Assembly (NCBI GenBank): GCA_024707265.1
Contig: JANQAB010000009.1
Span: 248,001 to 312,000 of the forward strand
Length of the DNA stretch: 64,000 nucleotides
From: Sporocytophaga sp.
GTDB taxonomy: Bacteria > Bacteroidota > Bacteroidia > Cytophagales > Cytophagaceae
Reading direction: 5' to 3'
The notes beneath the pieces are model-generated. The model was given only the letters and a program-made list of their open reading frames with translations, did not search any database and was not told where the DNA came from. A program made the translations under genes and the position numbers. Of this stretch, positions 19,014-28,442 are shown one piece after another (the stretch's first letter is position 1; each line of letters begins with the position of its first letter).

Positions 19014-20168
19014 TTATTTTTTTAAGCCAAGTATACTTAAGAAAAAACTATATAAAAGTATTTGTACTCCCAACAGAGAACATGTAACTGCCGGAATTAC
19101 TTTGCGGAGCATAAGGGCAGGATTTAAACTTCCAAAGTTAACTTTATCCCACTGTAAAAAAGAATAAACTGATAGTCCAATACCAGCTATCAAAATTAAA
19201 GTACCAACAATAAGACCCACCTCCAGATTAACATACTCAAATAATTTATTCAATCTCTTGCTTTCAGGCAGTAAACCTTCACGGATGGCAAAAATCTTGG
19301 AAAACACATAAAATGTCGTGCATTGAAATCCTATTACAACAGCCGAAGACGCATAAAGGAGAGTATGTACATCTAGTTGAATACCTTTTATCGTGATTGG
19401 AGTGAAAATAAGTACAGAAGAAAGGATTAGACCTAATATTATCATTAACAAACCTGGATATAGAAACAGCCAATTGGGGCTGTACATGAGAAGAAAACGC
19501 AAATGCCTCCAACCGTCTCGCCAGGTTCTTAAATGTGGAGGCCTGCTTCTTCCGTCCGGCGAAAGGGTTACTGGCACTTCAGCTATCTTCATTTTGAGCA
19601 GGGAAGCCTTGACAACCATCTCAGAGGCAAATTCCATACCTCCAGTTGTCAGATCCATACGTTGAAAAGCATCTTTTGAAAAACCTCTTAACCCACAATG
19701 AAAATCTCCTATAGCTGATTGAAAAAACAATCTTCCTGTAAATGATAATACGGGGTTCCCTAAATACTTATGAAGGAAAGGCATCGCACCTTCCTCGATA
19801 CGTCCTTTAAATCTATTACCCATGACCAGATCATTCCCTTCTCTTAGCTTATGAAGAAATGGCATAAGTTCATAAAAATTATAGCTATCATCAGAATCGC
19901 CCATAACTATGTATTTGCCATGTGCAGCTTTTATACCATGACGTAAGGCACTTCCATACCCTTTTACAGGAACGTTTACGACTCTTGCTCCCTGCTTTGA
20001 AGCAATCTCCTGAGAACCATCAGAGCTTCCGTTGTCGGCGATAATCACCTCGGCATTAATGTTGTGCTCCTTTATAAAATTATTTGCTTTTGTAATACAT
20101 GTCGCCAGCGTTTCAGCCTCATTCAGACAAGGCATAACAATGGATAGCTCTACCTTATTATGATTCAT
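19014..20168 (-). CDS. Family 2 glycosyltransferase with C-terminal membrane domain
   Basis: The N-terminal 230 residues form a GT-A domain like that of polyprenyl-phosphate mannosyl/glucosyl transferases: LSIVMPCLNEAETLATCI, VIIADNGSSDGSQEIA, the metal-binding GDSDDSYNFYEL (DxD-like) near 92, and GDFHCGLRGFSKDAF near 160. Four hydrophobic segments follow (about 235-260, 270-292, 315-337 and 360-380). Such enzymes load a sugar onto a lipid carrier at the inner membrane face. The gene overlaps the upstream membrane-protein gene by 11 bases, so the two are translationally linked. The upstream neighbours have GT-C topology and could use the lipid-linked sugar, but that is inference. Confidence 0.88.
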   Translation of the reverse strand: MNHNKVELSIVMPCLNEAETLATCITKANNFIKEHNINAEVIIADNGSSDGSQEIASKQGARVVNVPVKGYGSALRHGIKAAHGKYIVMGDSDDSYNFYELMPFLHKLREGNDLVMGNRFKGRIEEGAMPFLHKYLGNPVLSFTGRLFFQSAIGDFHCGLRGFSKDAFQRMDLTTGGMEFASEMVVKASLLKMKIAEVPVTLSPDGRSRPPHLRTWRDGWRHLRFLLMYSPNWLFLYPGLLMIILGLILSSVLIFTPITIKGIQLDVHTLLYASSAVVIGFQCTTFYVFSKIFAIREGLLPESKRLNKLFEYVNLEVGLIVGTLILIAGIGLSVYSFLQWDKVNFGSLNPALMLRKVIPAVTCSLLGVQILLYSFFLSILGLKK

Positions 20169-21546
20169 AGAATTCTTTTATACTTTTTATTCTTTTAGTT
20201 TCTTTAATCATCAATTGTGTTAAATCTTTCCTGTATTTAAACACTAAAGCTAGAACGACAAGCGGTATTAGCCATATAACTCTCCCCTGATACCTCCAAT
20301 AAACTCCAGAAAGGGTACCTGTTACAAATGCATTAAAAAAAATGCCCATAAATATGAATAAAATTGCCCTGATATAATAGGAAGTGATCCTTAGTTCTGA
20401 AACAAACAAAAAGGAGGAGATTATTATCAGACTTATCAACAGGATAAAATGCTGTCTATAATTAAGGGCATTAAAGTTCAATTGCCCACTGAACTGCTCC
20501 GAGTTCATATATTCTCTGTATTCAAGAGGGAAATTCTCCTTGATAGAAGAGATTATTACAGGGCCTGTTCCATCTCCTGATTCAAAATTAAATAATTGCT
20601 TGAATGTAGCCTTTATTGACTCTTGAATATGCAGAGAAAGATATTTCGGATGAGTTAAAGTACTTTTTATAATCTTTTTATATTCACTGTCCTTATCATA
20701 CCATCCATCCGTGAGATAAACAGGACTATTAGAATCCCATAAAAATACAGCTCCAGAATTTGGAATAGCGCCTTTATATTGACAAAGTTTCAGATTTTCT
20801 TTATCACAATTATCATTTAGATATTTATCCAAAATGCCATTTTCAGCCATTCTCGCCATAAAAAAGGTATGGGACGTTTTAGTTACAAAAAATTCCTGAC
20901 TTAACGAATAATGAAAGAGCGGCACCAAAACCAAAGGAGCTATTGATAATCCAAAACAAAATACCAAACGACGTATTGTATATGAAATCTGAAGGGACTT
21001 CGGCAAAAAGAAATAGTTTATGATAGTAAATACAGATAATGTAAGTATTCCTGTAAAACTATGAGAAACATGGGTCATTGCAGAAAGAATAAAAATCGTT
21101 GTAAGAATAATTTTATTCCACCTAGAGAAATCTTCCTGATAAAATATTAAAAAAAGTGAAAGTATGCTTGCAGCAGCAAAGATATCAGGCATTATCTGTG
21201 ACGTATACAAAGAAAAACCTGTCGTAAAAGATAATACGATTGAAGCCAATGCCGTGGCAAGTGGAGCATTGCTTACTTTAAATGTTTTAAAAAAACAATA
21301 TAATAAATATGACATGATAGTACTTTGAACAATAATAATTGGCCAAAGAGAAATAGAAAAACTTAAATTCTTTACCAAAAAACTATAAGTATGCGGTTTA
21401 TCCCAAGAAAGGCTTCCTGTAAAAGCTTTAAGTATGTAACCTTCGGAGTCAGGAAAGAGAACAGGAAACTTATTCATAAAAGCTACCTGTAGATTCATAA
21501 TTATAGAAATTAAAATCAAAGAACCTTTGGATAAAAATCTATTCAT
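20158..21546 (-). CDS. Polytopic membrane protein, paralogue of the next gene
   Basis: The 462-residue protein has an N-terminal anchor, an outer loop with FPDSEGYILKAFTGSL, about ten further hydrophobic segments, and a central soluble section with FMARMAENGILDKYL, FLWDSNSPVYLTDGW and a Phe-Asn-rich region. The upstream gene at 21539 encodes a protein aligned along its whole length (shared RMAENGIL-KYL, IFIWDPGSP/FLWDSNSP, LNF-x-x-x-N-x-RQ). Topology with an acidic first loop resembles GT-C transferases. I know no named family. It overlaps the GT2 gene downstream by 11 bases and the upstream paralogue by 8. Confidence 0.65.
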   Translation of the reverse strand: MNRFLSKGSLILISIIMNLQVAFMNKFPVLFPDSEGYILKAFTGSLSWDKPHTYSFLVKNLSFSISLWPIIIVQSTIMSYLLYCFFKTFKVSNAPLATALASIVLSFTTGFSLYTSQIMPDIFAAASILSLFLIFYQEDFSRWNKIILTTIFILSAMTHVSHSFTGILTLSVFTIINYFFLPKSLQISYTIRRLVFCFGLSIAPLVLVPLFHYSLSQEFFVTKTSHTFFMARMAENGILDKYLNDNCDKENLKLCQYKGAIPNSGAVFLWDSNSPVYLTDGWYDKDSEYKKIIKSTLTHPKYLSLHIQESIKATFKQLFNFESGDGTGPVIISSIKENFPLEYREYMNSEQFSGQLNFNALNYRQHFILLISLIIISSFLFVSELRITSYYIRAILFIFMGIFFNAFVTGTLSGVYWRYQGRVIWLIPLVVLALVFKYRKDLTQLMIKETKRIKSIKEFYES

Positions 21547-22904
21547 TGTAAGCCGGTCTATATAATTTCATAAATACTATAATTAATCCCATTAACGGTA
21601 AGAGCCAAATAATCCTTGCTTGATACCTGAAAAATATGGAAGAAAATGTTGCACACACTGCAGCATTTATAATTAAAAATGCAATAAGAAGAACACAAGC
21701 ACTCAAGAGTTTCCTATCAGTCAAATTTTTAGAGTCATATTTTACAAGAAAAAGAATAAAAACTATATAAGAAAAAGTCATTATCCACGATTGTCTTATG
21801 TTAACTTCGTCAAAATTAAGTTTACCTGCTGTCTCATCTCCCCCTAAATAAGATTTATATTCTTGAGGAATGAAAGCTCTAATATTACTGGCGGGTGATG
21901 AACCTTCATGGTATATATGAATTCCATCTCCAATTTTGTGATAGAAAAGTTGTTGAAATGTCCCCTTTAAACTTTCTTTTATATGCAGCCATAAATACTC
22001 CGGCCTGACTAAGGTTTCCCTGAATATTTTGCCATATTCATCGCTTTTATTATCAAAGCCGCCAAGCAGACTAAATGGACTGCCTGGATCCCAAATAAAA
22101 ATCGTAACATTTTGAGAAAGTTGATCTTTATATTTACATAAAGCATAATTATTTTCTGAATTACAATTTTCTGCTAAATATTTTTCCAATATTCCATTCT
22201 CAGCCATTCTCGCTATAATAAAACCGCTGCTTCCAGAATAATTAAATTTTCCCACACACAGCCACTGTACTACCGGTACGAGTAGAATCGAAAGAAGGGT
22301 AAGCAACCATGCCAGTATAAAGTTTTGAGGAAGAATCTTTATTTCAAGCCTCTTCTTAAAGAAAAAATAAAATATTGAGAAAAAAATCATTACTCCTATT
22401 ACAATAGCAATATGAGAAGTATGAACCAGAATTGAAAATAAGAATATTAAGGAAAAAATAATTTTATCTTTTTTTTGAAAGTTTTCTAAAAATAGAATCA
22501 CGCTTAAAGAAAGAAAACTAAAAGCTACAAAAACATCAGGCATGATTTGACTGCAAAAAGAAGAAAAGCCAGTCATAAAAGTCAGGATACTAACGCTAAC
22601 AAATGTTAAAAATAGAGCTTTCTTAGGATTGAACAATTGAATCAACCTATAAATCAGATATGAAGCAATAAGCCCCTGAAAAAAAACAGGAAGCCAAAGA
22701 GTAGATTTCAACCCTGAATGAGCAACGAATGCGCCATAAATTGAAGGTCTTTCTTTTAATGCCTCACCTGTGAAACCAGTTGCTATGTACGCACCCGTAT
22801 CGGCAAGAACTATTGGATATCTATTAAATAATGCCAAACTAATAGCAATAAATGATAGCGCTGAAAACGCTATCAATTTAAAAAAATTTTTTCTTAAATA
22901 TCAT
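21539..22904 (-). CDS. Polytopic membrane protein, paralogue of the 20.2-kb gene, N-terminus frameshifted
   Basis: This is the first gene of the operon and a sister of the one downstream: VLADTGAYIATGFTGEAL in the first outer loop, IIARMAENGILEKYLAENC, IFIWDPGSPFSLLGGF, and about ten membrane segments. As read, the frame begins at a TTG (22876) with an in-frame stop just before it. An ATG at 22904 would give MIFKKKFFKLIAFSALSF, a basic start plus membrane anchor like that of the paralogue, if the seven-base A/T run at 22880-22886 were six. I place the start at 22904 on that ground. Function is unknown; the context is glycan or lipid modification with the GT2 and methyltransferase. Confidence 0.65.
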
Positions 22905-23285
22905 GATTAATGAGCTCCATTGACAATTTGAATCTGTACAATCTTACGAAGATAACTCTTCTTTCTTTTTTTCCATAAACCTAATAATTTAAAGAGCTTT
23001 TCACACCTTACCAAGCTATTATGAACAGTTCTCAAGTAATACCTTAAGTATAAAAAGCAAAATAACTGAACATAGGTATGAATCCTAATTAAAAACTTTT
23101 TAGTGATTGAACATATTCCTCTTAGGCAGATATCAATCCGGTTGGATTGTTACCTTAAATTCACTCTTATTCCTCAACTTATCTCAACTATCGCTCGATC
23201 CCGCAATTACGAATAACTATCTAAATTTACAAACAGAAAGAGCTTCTCGCGGAAACAACCTCTTTCTGTTTATTTGAACTTCTGA
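22905..23285 (-). terminator. Intergenic region with terminator for the AsmA-like gene
   Basis: No gene is seen in these 381 bases. ACAGAAAGAG (23233-23242) and CTCTTTCTGT (23260-23269) form a perfect 10-bp stem 17 bases after the AsmA-like stop, with T-rich sequence following on the minus strand. The part next to 22905 should contain the promoter of the glycan operon, but I cannot pick it out. Confidence 0.7.
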
Positions 23286-26200
23286 TTAAAATTTCGGAAG
23301 TTTTTTAAGCTGATCTTTAACGCCTTTTTCAGCTTCTTTCTTCAGTCTTTCCTGCTCTGCTTTCTGCTTTTCTTCTGCTTCTTTCTTTATTCTCTCCTGC
23401 TCTGCCTTAACTTTTTCCTCTGCTGCTTTCTTAGCATCTTCTACTTGTTTTTGAGCTTCCTGAATTTGAGCATTGTTTTTAATTTCTTCTTTTACTTTGT
23501 TCTCAACAGCAGTTTTTACCTGCTCTTTGCCTTGCTCCTGAACACTGCTGCCAGCTATTCCCACTTTTGGATCGCTGTTGGTACCGCCAATTTTAAGATC
23601 AAGCTTGATATTGTCTGAACCTGATGAAGGCTGGCCTGTGATCTTTCCTAAAGCAGAATTTACAGCAGAACCTAAAGCTCCCGCAGGAACATCCATTTTT
23701 ACAAGATAATCCAGACCACCATCAAAGCCTGAAGCCCCGCCAATATTCATTTTAAAGTTACCTGCATTTACGTCAAAAGGTTCAACCTTTAGCTTACCTC
23801 CTTCAATCTTAAAGTTCGCAATCACATTTTTAACTCCAAGCGGATTAAGCTCTTTTACCATAGTAAGTTTGCTCATTGTAGCAAGAACAGGGTTGTCTTT
23901 AATCGTTGCATTAGGAATAGCAAGTGTTCCGGCACCAGACATGGTAGGATAAAGCGGATTCATGTATTTATCCATTTGTCCATTTGTCTTCAGGGATAAA
24001 GAAACTACACCTTCCATATTTTTTGCCATTGGAGCAAATGTTTGTACTGTATTGAATGTTTTGAATGCCTCTTTGATCTGAATTTCTGTAATCTTCATAT
24101 CAAAATCGAATGACGGCTTTTCTACATCCTTAGTATTATACTCTCCCTTAGCCAGCAAGAAACTTCCGCCTAGAGAATTGAATACGAGATTTTCCAGTCT
24201 CGCTATCCCATCTTTCATGATGATGTTACCTTTAAGATCTTTTAGACTCATATTGTCATAAAGAACTTCTCCGATCTGCGATGCAAGGAAAAAGTCAATG
24301 TTCTTCGGAATTTCCACTAGGCCGCTATCTACAGGTTCCGCCTGAGCCTGAGGTGTTGTAGCCTCTTCGTCTGTCATCCATTCATTCACATCAAATTTCT
24401 TTGAATTAAAGCTCATATTTCCGCGAAGTACAGTATCCTGTTTTCCGAACATATAGCCCATATAATTAGAGAAAAATCCCTTTACACTGATATCACTTTT
24501 ACCAAGATAACCATCCATGTTATCGATGGTCATTTTATCAGGAGAAAGTGTAAAGCTTGCTGAAGAAAGAGCCATCCCCTGAGGAAAGTCTTTGCTTGAA
24601 TACTTCAGGTTGGAAACTTTCATAGTACCGCTGGAAGAAGTTTTATCATACCTTCCGGCTTCCACATCAGACAATACACCTTTTGTTGCAATATCTGCAA
24701 TAATTCTACCTGCTACAGTCATGTCTTCAAGAGGATAGATCTTCGTCATCTTGGTAAGATCAATAATACCTTTCAGGTTCACATCGTAGGCGGGATTATC
24801 AAAATTCTGAACGCTTGCCTTCATTTCAAAGGGCTCACCGTCCATCACCATTTTAAAGTTCTCCAGCGAAGCTTTAGATGTCGGCATATCACCTGAACTT
24901 TGCACAGCAGCATTAAAGCTCATCTGCTCCAATGCAGCAGGGAAATCTTTGGTTTTAACATAACCATTCTGTAAGAACATCTTTGCATCAACAACTGGCA
25001 TAAGCTTCAGAGAATCGCTGTAGGTTCCTTTCACTTTTACATCTGCTCCAAAAAGACCTTTCAAAGTTGTTCCTTCAATCGGATAAAATTTTGTTACATC
25101 ATCCAATTTTACTTTTGCAAGTAGGTTCGCATCAATTTTATACGGATTCAATCCTTCTACAAGGGCGCGGGCATCTACAGGATTCTTATCCATATCCATA
25201 TGGAACTTTTTCAGATTGATAACAGTGTTATCGATAATGCCATCATTGTTAACAACACTCAGGTCAGTAACGATATTGCTGATAGCAGAAGGAAGAGATG
25301 GATACTTCATGCTTCCGTTATCAATATTAAGATTGAATGTAAATCCGGGGAGAGTAGTAGCTGTTTGTTTACCTTTTACAATTCCGTTAAATGCCACTTT
25401 ACCTTCAGCCTTCAGGTCATTATAATCTTTGGTATAGATGGCAGGAACAAGAGAAATAAGATCTTTGAAATCTGTTTCCTTTGCCTCATAAGTAAGATCA
25501 TAGACGATATCATCACCTGGCATGGCAATAAGTCCGTCAAAACCGAAATCAAAATTGTTAATTTTGATATTGTTTTCGAGGAACTTATACTCTGACTTAG
25601 GCATGTTGATATTCAGATTAAGGTTTGCTTCAAGCTGATGTTTGTTCAGATACGCAACATTATCAAAAATAACAACGGTCTCTTTAGACTTTGTGTAGGT
25701 TTCAACATCATAGATATCCTGAGTAATATCTCCTTTACCAATATGGTTAAAGCCTCTTAACTCCGCATACATAGGTAAAGATTTGTCTTCATAAATGATA
25801 AGGCCATCTTCAATTTCCCACTTATCAAGTGCGACACTGAATTTAGATGGTTCCTCAGGAGCTTTTTGGACAGTATCTTCAGGAGTAGCTATGGCAATGT
25901 CCCAGCTCATTTTTCCATCTTTTGTTACATAAGTTGCAACAATTGGCTTATTCAGATAAATGCTTTTAACTTTTATCTGATCTCCCGAAATAACGCTCAT
26001 GATATCGGCTACCACTTTAAAATTCTTAGCAAAGAAAAGTGTGTCGCCTTTAAATTCTTCCTGTTTTCCGATGATACCAAAATCATCAATGGAAATGGTT
26101 ACGTTAGGAAAGTTTCTGATAAGAGACAATCCTAGTTTGTCTGCATCAAAAACAACAGTAGCATTGATGCTTTTGGCAATCTGCTCATCTACTTTAGCTT

Positions 26201-26291
26201 TGATTTGATCTTTAAAAAGGAATGGAATGGTTAACAGGAGGATAAACAAAAATGCTATTATCCCCAGAAAAATAAGAATACCTTTTTTCAT
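23286..26291 (-). CDS. AsmA-like protein with charged coiled-coil tail
   Basis: The 1001-residue protein starts with one membrane anchor (GILIFLGIIAFLFILLL, about 4-24), followed by a long region of repeating beta-strand sequence of the AsmA/DUF748 kind, ending in the AsmA C-terminal section (KITGQPSSGSDNIKLDLKIG, near 905). AsmA-clan proteins span the periplasm as bridge-like lipid carriers between the membranes; that role is known for relatives and only inferred here. The last 75 residues are an unusual Lys/Glu/Ala/Gln helix with the repeated unit KAEQERIKKEAEE, a predicted coiled coil. The gene stands alone, with its own terminator downstream. Confidence 0.85.
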   Translation of the reverse strand: MKKGILIFLGIIAFLFILLLTIPFLFKDQIKAKVDEQIAKSINATVVFDADKLGLSLIRNFPNVTISIDDFGIIGKQEEFKGDTLFFAKNFKVVADIMSVISGDQIKVKSIYLNKPIVATYVTKDGKMSWDIAIATPEDTVQKAPEEPSKFSVALDKWEIEDGLIIYEDKSLPMYAELRGFNHIGKGDITQDIYDVETYTKSKETVVIFDNVAYLNKHQLEANLNLNINMPKSEYKFLENNIKINNFDFGFDGLIAMPGDDIVYDLTYEAKETDFKDLISLVPAIYTKDYNDLKAEGKVAFNGIVKGKQTATTLPGFTFNLNIDNGSMKYPSLPSAISNIVTDLSVVNNDGIIDNTVINLKKFHMDMDKNPVDARALVEGLNPYKIDANLLAKVKLDDVTKFYPIEGTTLKGLFGADVKVKGTYSDSLKLMPVVDAKMFLQNGYVKTKDFPAALEQMSFNAAVQSSGDMPTSKASLENFKMVMDGEPFEMKASVQNFDNPAYDVNLKGIIDLTKMTKIYPLEDMTVAGRIIADIATKGVLSDVEAGRYDKTSSSGTMKVSNLKYSSKDFPQGMALSSASFTLSPDKMTIDNMDGYLGKSDISVKGFFSNYMGYMFGKQDTVLRGNMSFNSKKFDVNEWMTDEEATTPQAQAEPVDSGLVEIPKNIDFFLASQIGEVLYDNMSLKDLKGNIIMKDGIARLENLVFNSLGGSFLLAKGEYNTKDVEKPSFDFDMKITEIQIKEAFKTFNTVQTFAPMAKNMEGVVSLSLKTNGQMDKYMNPLYPTMSGAGTLAIPNATIKDNPVLATMSKLTMVKELNPLGVKNVIANFKIEGGKLKVEPFDVNAGNFKMNIGGASGFDGGLDYLVKMDVPAGALGSAVNSALGKITGQPSSGSDNIKLDLKIGGTNSDPKVGIAGSSVQEQGKEQVKTAVENKVKEEIKNNAQIQEAQKQVEDAKKAAEEKVKAEQERIKKEAEEKQKAEQERLKKEAEKGVKDQLKKLPKF

Positions 26292-26534
26292 TTGAATTGA
26301 ATTAATTGATTTCTGTCAGATTTCTGTATATATACAAAGAGCCCTAAAGATAGGTTTTTTTTCTATACGATTTAACGGATAAAGATATTGCAAAGTAAGC
26401 TTAGGGAAGAAAAATAAATCGGGATGGTGTTTTTAAAGAATACCAGAGTTAATTCTCATTAAAAGTTATTACGAGTCATTGATAATATTGATTTACAATA
26501 TTATCAATCGCCATTACTTCATTTGGGTAAATGA

Positions 26535-27572
26535 TCAGAACAATCCGGCAGCCGTCTTTCTTTTATAAAAATCCTGAAGGATATGTGCAATTTTTTCAGT
26601 TTCAATTAAAAATCCGTCGTGCCCATACAGAGAATCAATTTCCTGATATTCTGCACCGACTATGTTCTCAGCTAAGAAAATTTGCTCGCAAACAGGGAAA
26701 AGTATATCTGTTTTGATACCAATAACCAGTGTATTCGACTTAATCGCCTTCAGGGCAACTTCAGCTCCTCCCCGACCACGGCCGACATGATGAGAATCCA
26801 TTGCTTTTGAAAGGTAAACGTATGAATGACAATTGAATCTGTTAATAAGCTTAATCCCTTGATAATTCTGATATGACGATGCTTTATAGTCATCCAGCTT
26901 GTTTTCATCCGTTTCTTTCTGGGTAGAACAGTACGTATTATAGTTTCTGTAAGAAAGAAGAGCGATTGACCTTGCAGCTTTCAAGCCCTCCTGTCCGGCA
27001 TCTTCTCTGCAATCCTGCCAGGTTTTATCTGCTTGTATGGCCATTCTCTGAGATTCGTTAAAAGCAATTCCCCATGGTGAATGGAAGGCATTTGTTGCCA
27101 GTATAATCAGATTTCCAATAGTATCAGGATCCATGATAGCCCACTCCATTGCCTGCTGCCCGCCCAAAGAACCACCGATGCAAGAATGTATTTTAGATAT
27201 ACCCAATTCTTTTTTAAGAAGAATATGAGCATTTACCATATCTCTTATCGTAACCTGAGGGAACTCGAGAAAATACTGCTTTCCGGTCTTAGGGTTAGCC
27301 TCTAGCGGACCACTTGTTCCGTAGCAGGAACCCAGGATATTGGCGCATATAATGAAGTGCTTCTCGGGATTAAAAAACTTATCTTCACCTACCAATCCAT
27401 ACCACCAGTTATGAACTTCAGAATTAGCGGTAAGAGCGTGGCAAACCCAGATTACATTATCTTTTCTACTATTAAGTTTCCCTAATGTAGAGTATTGAAT
27501 CGTAAGGTTTTCAAGAACCTGCCCTGACTCTAAAACAAAATTATTCTTATATGTAAAGGTCTTATTTTCCAC
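26535..27572 (-). CDS. metX: Homoserine O-acetyltransferase
   Basis: MetX acetylates homoserine from acetyl-CoA, the first committed step to methionine. The 345-residue alpha/beta hydrolase has the oxyanion region WVCHALTANSEVHNWW, the family block ILGSCYGTSGPLEANP, the nucleophile elbow IGGSLGGQQAMEW (Ser135), and the remaining triad members in IGIKTDILFP (Asp) and YGHDGFLIETE (His) near the end. Length is usual for the family. Upstream on the same strand are a possible 32-residue leader peptide and a SAM-I riboswitch, so expression should fall when S-adenosylmethionine is plentiful. No other methionine gene is adjacent. Confidence 0.95.
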   Translation of the reverse strand: MENKTFTYKNNFVLESGQVLENLTIQYSTLGKLNSRKDNVIWVCHALTANSEVHNWWYGLVGEDKFFNPEKHFIICANILGSCYGTSGPLEANPKTGKQYFLEFPQVTIRDMVNAHILLKKELGISKIHSCIGGSLGGQQAMEWAIMDPDTIGNLIILATNAFHSPWGIAFNESQRMAIQADKTWQDCREDAGQEGLKAARSIALLSYRNYNTYCSTQKETDENKLDDYKASSYQNYQGIKLINRFNCHSYVYLSKAMDSHHVGRGRGGAEVALKAIKSNTLVIGIKTDILFPVCEQIFLAENIVGAEYQEIDSLYGHDGFLIETEKIAHILQDFYKRKTAAGLF

Positions 27573-27611
27573 TTTGAAACTCCAGATTAAACCACCAAAC
27601 TCAGCACAAAA

Positions 27612-27710
27612 TTAACAACAGACAAAAAGGAAATTAAAAGACGGGCCTTTACTCTTAAGGAAAGAGGTATAACGAAAGGTGTAATAATATTCAATTAATT
27701 TCTTCATCAT
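27612..27710 (-). CDS. Possible 32-residue leader peptide between the SAM riboswitch and metX
   Basis: The frame opens with two Met codons at 27710, about four bases after the riboswitch P1 stem, and ends 39 bases before metX. The product is basic and aromatic-rich (KKLIEYYYTFRYTSFLK in the first half) and ends in two Cys codons directly before the stop. Two Met at the start and two Cys at the end are suggestive in a sulphur-amino-acid leader. No database family is known to me. The alternative is a chance frame in the untranslated leader. Confidence 0.4.
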   Translation of the reverse strand: MMKKLIEYYYTFRYTSFLKSKGPSFNFLFVCC

Positions 27711-27713
27711 AAT

Positions 27714-27822
27714 TAATTTATATGCCCTAATATCTTAGGAAAGGAATTAGCACCTTATCTCAAAAGGATAGGTTGCTAGAGGTTCAAAGAGCCTTTTCTC
27801 TCCCCTCTTCTTTATAAATCAA
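27714..27822 (-). promoter_or_regulatory. SAM-I riboswitch (S-box leader) of metX
   Basis: On the minus strand the conserved S-box blocks occur in order: AAGAAGAGGGGAGA, then AACCTCTAGCAACC (GCAACC at 27771-27776), then GGTGCTAATTCC at 27743-27754. An outer P1 helix is available from TTTATA near 27815 and TATAAA near 27717. SAM-I aptamers bind S-adenosylmethionine and switch off methionine genes, and metX lies directly downstream. I did not find an obvious separate terminator stem. Control may act on translation of the short leader frame, which starts beside P1. Confidence 0.9.
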
Positions 27823-28400
27823 TTACATGTTTAGAGTAATTGACTTTGGAGGGTTCAAAATTAATCGGAGAAATGTTAAAAACAAAACAAATCGGCCAAT
27901 TGTAATAAATTTTAGTATTATCGTTAAGGCCAAACAACATAATCTTTTAGTAATGAATAAATTAAAAGTTGTCAAACGCAAGACGGCAAGCAAAAATTAC
28001 TAATACAGGTTAAACAAGGAATCCATAATCGCTGCATGAGGTAATGTATTTATTATCAAAGAAATAAATTCTCGCCAAAATGGTTACTTACCTCCAGAAA
28101 AAACGTATTAATATATATTCACTTTAATTTTTTGATTATGCTACTATTCTTTACAATAGCCATCGTCTGTTTTTTGATCTTTAAAGTGATAACTATGTCT
28201 AAAAAAATAGTTAAAAATAAAAAAACGAAACATTTTAACTCTTCTCTGTAATTTTTACCCCAGTTTAAAATTTTCAAACTATTACCTCTAGTTTAGTGTT
28301 CCTACATTTTCGAATTCCAAATCAAGGAAATCAAAGACGAACCATGGTAAACAATTAAATTTTAGTCTGTTTATTTATGTTGTAAAACCAATTAGTTAAT
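27823..28400. other. Intergenic region between metX leader and efflux operon
   Basis: This AT-rich stretch separates the divergent metX and MarR units. It should hold the metX promoter at its left end. The only coding candidate is the 37-residue membrane peptide at 28138, listed separately. Confidence 0.5.
28138..28251 (+). CDS. Possible 37-residue membrane micropeptide
   Basis: An ATG frame encodes a hydrophobic helix (LLFFTIAIVCFLIFKVI) followed by a strongly basic tail with repeated Lys (SKKIVKNKKTK). This is a single-pass small-protein layout. No ribosome-binding site is evident, but they are weak in this phylum. The region has no other gene. It could be a chance frame in AT-rich sequence. 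Confidence 0.3.
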   Translation: MLLFFTIAIVCFLIFKVITMSKKIVKNKKTKHFNSSL

Positions 28401-28412
28401 ATTGTTAACAAT
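28401..28412. promoter_or_regulatory. Candidate MarR operator and promoter of the efflux operon
   Basis: ATTGTTAACAAT is a perfect 12-bp palindrome 30 bases before the MarR ATG. It overlaps the TTG (28402-28404) that sits 18 bases before TACTATTG (28423-28430), a fair match to the Bacteroidota -33/-7 promoter pattern. MarR proteins often repress their own operon by binding such palindromes across the promoter. Binding is inferred. Confidence 0.5.
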
Positions 28413-28442
28413 TAACTTAATTTACTATTGTTGCTGCTTTAA

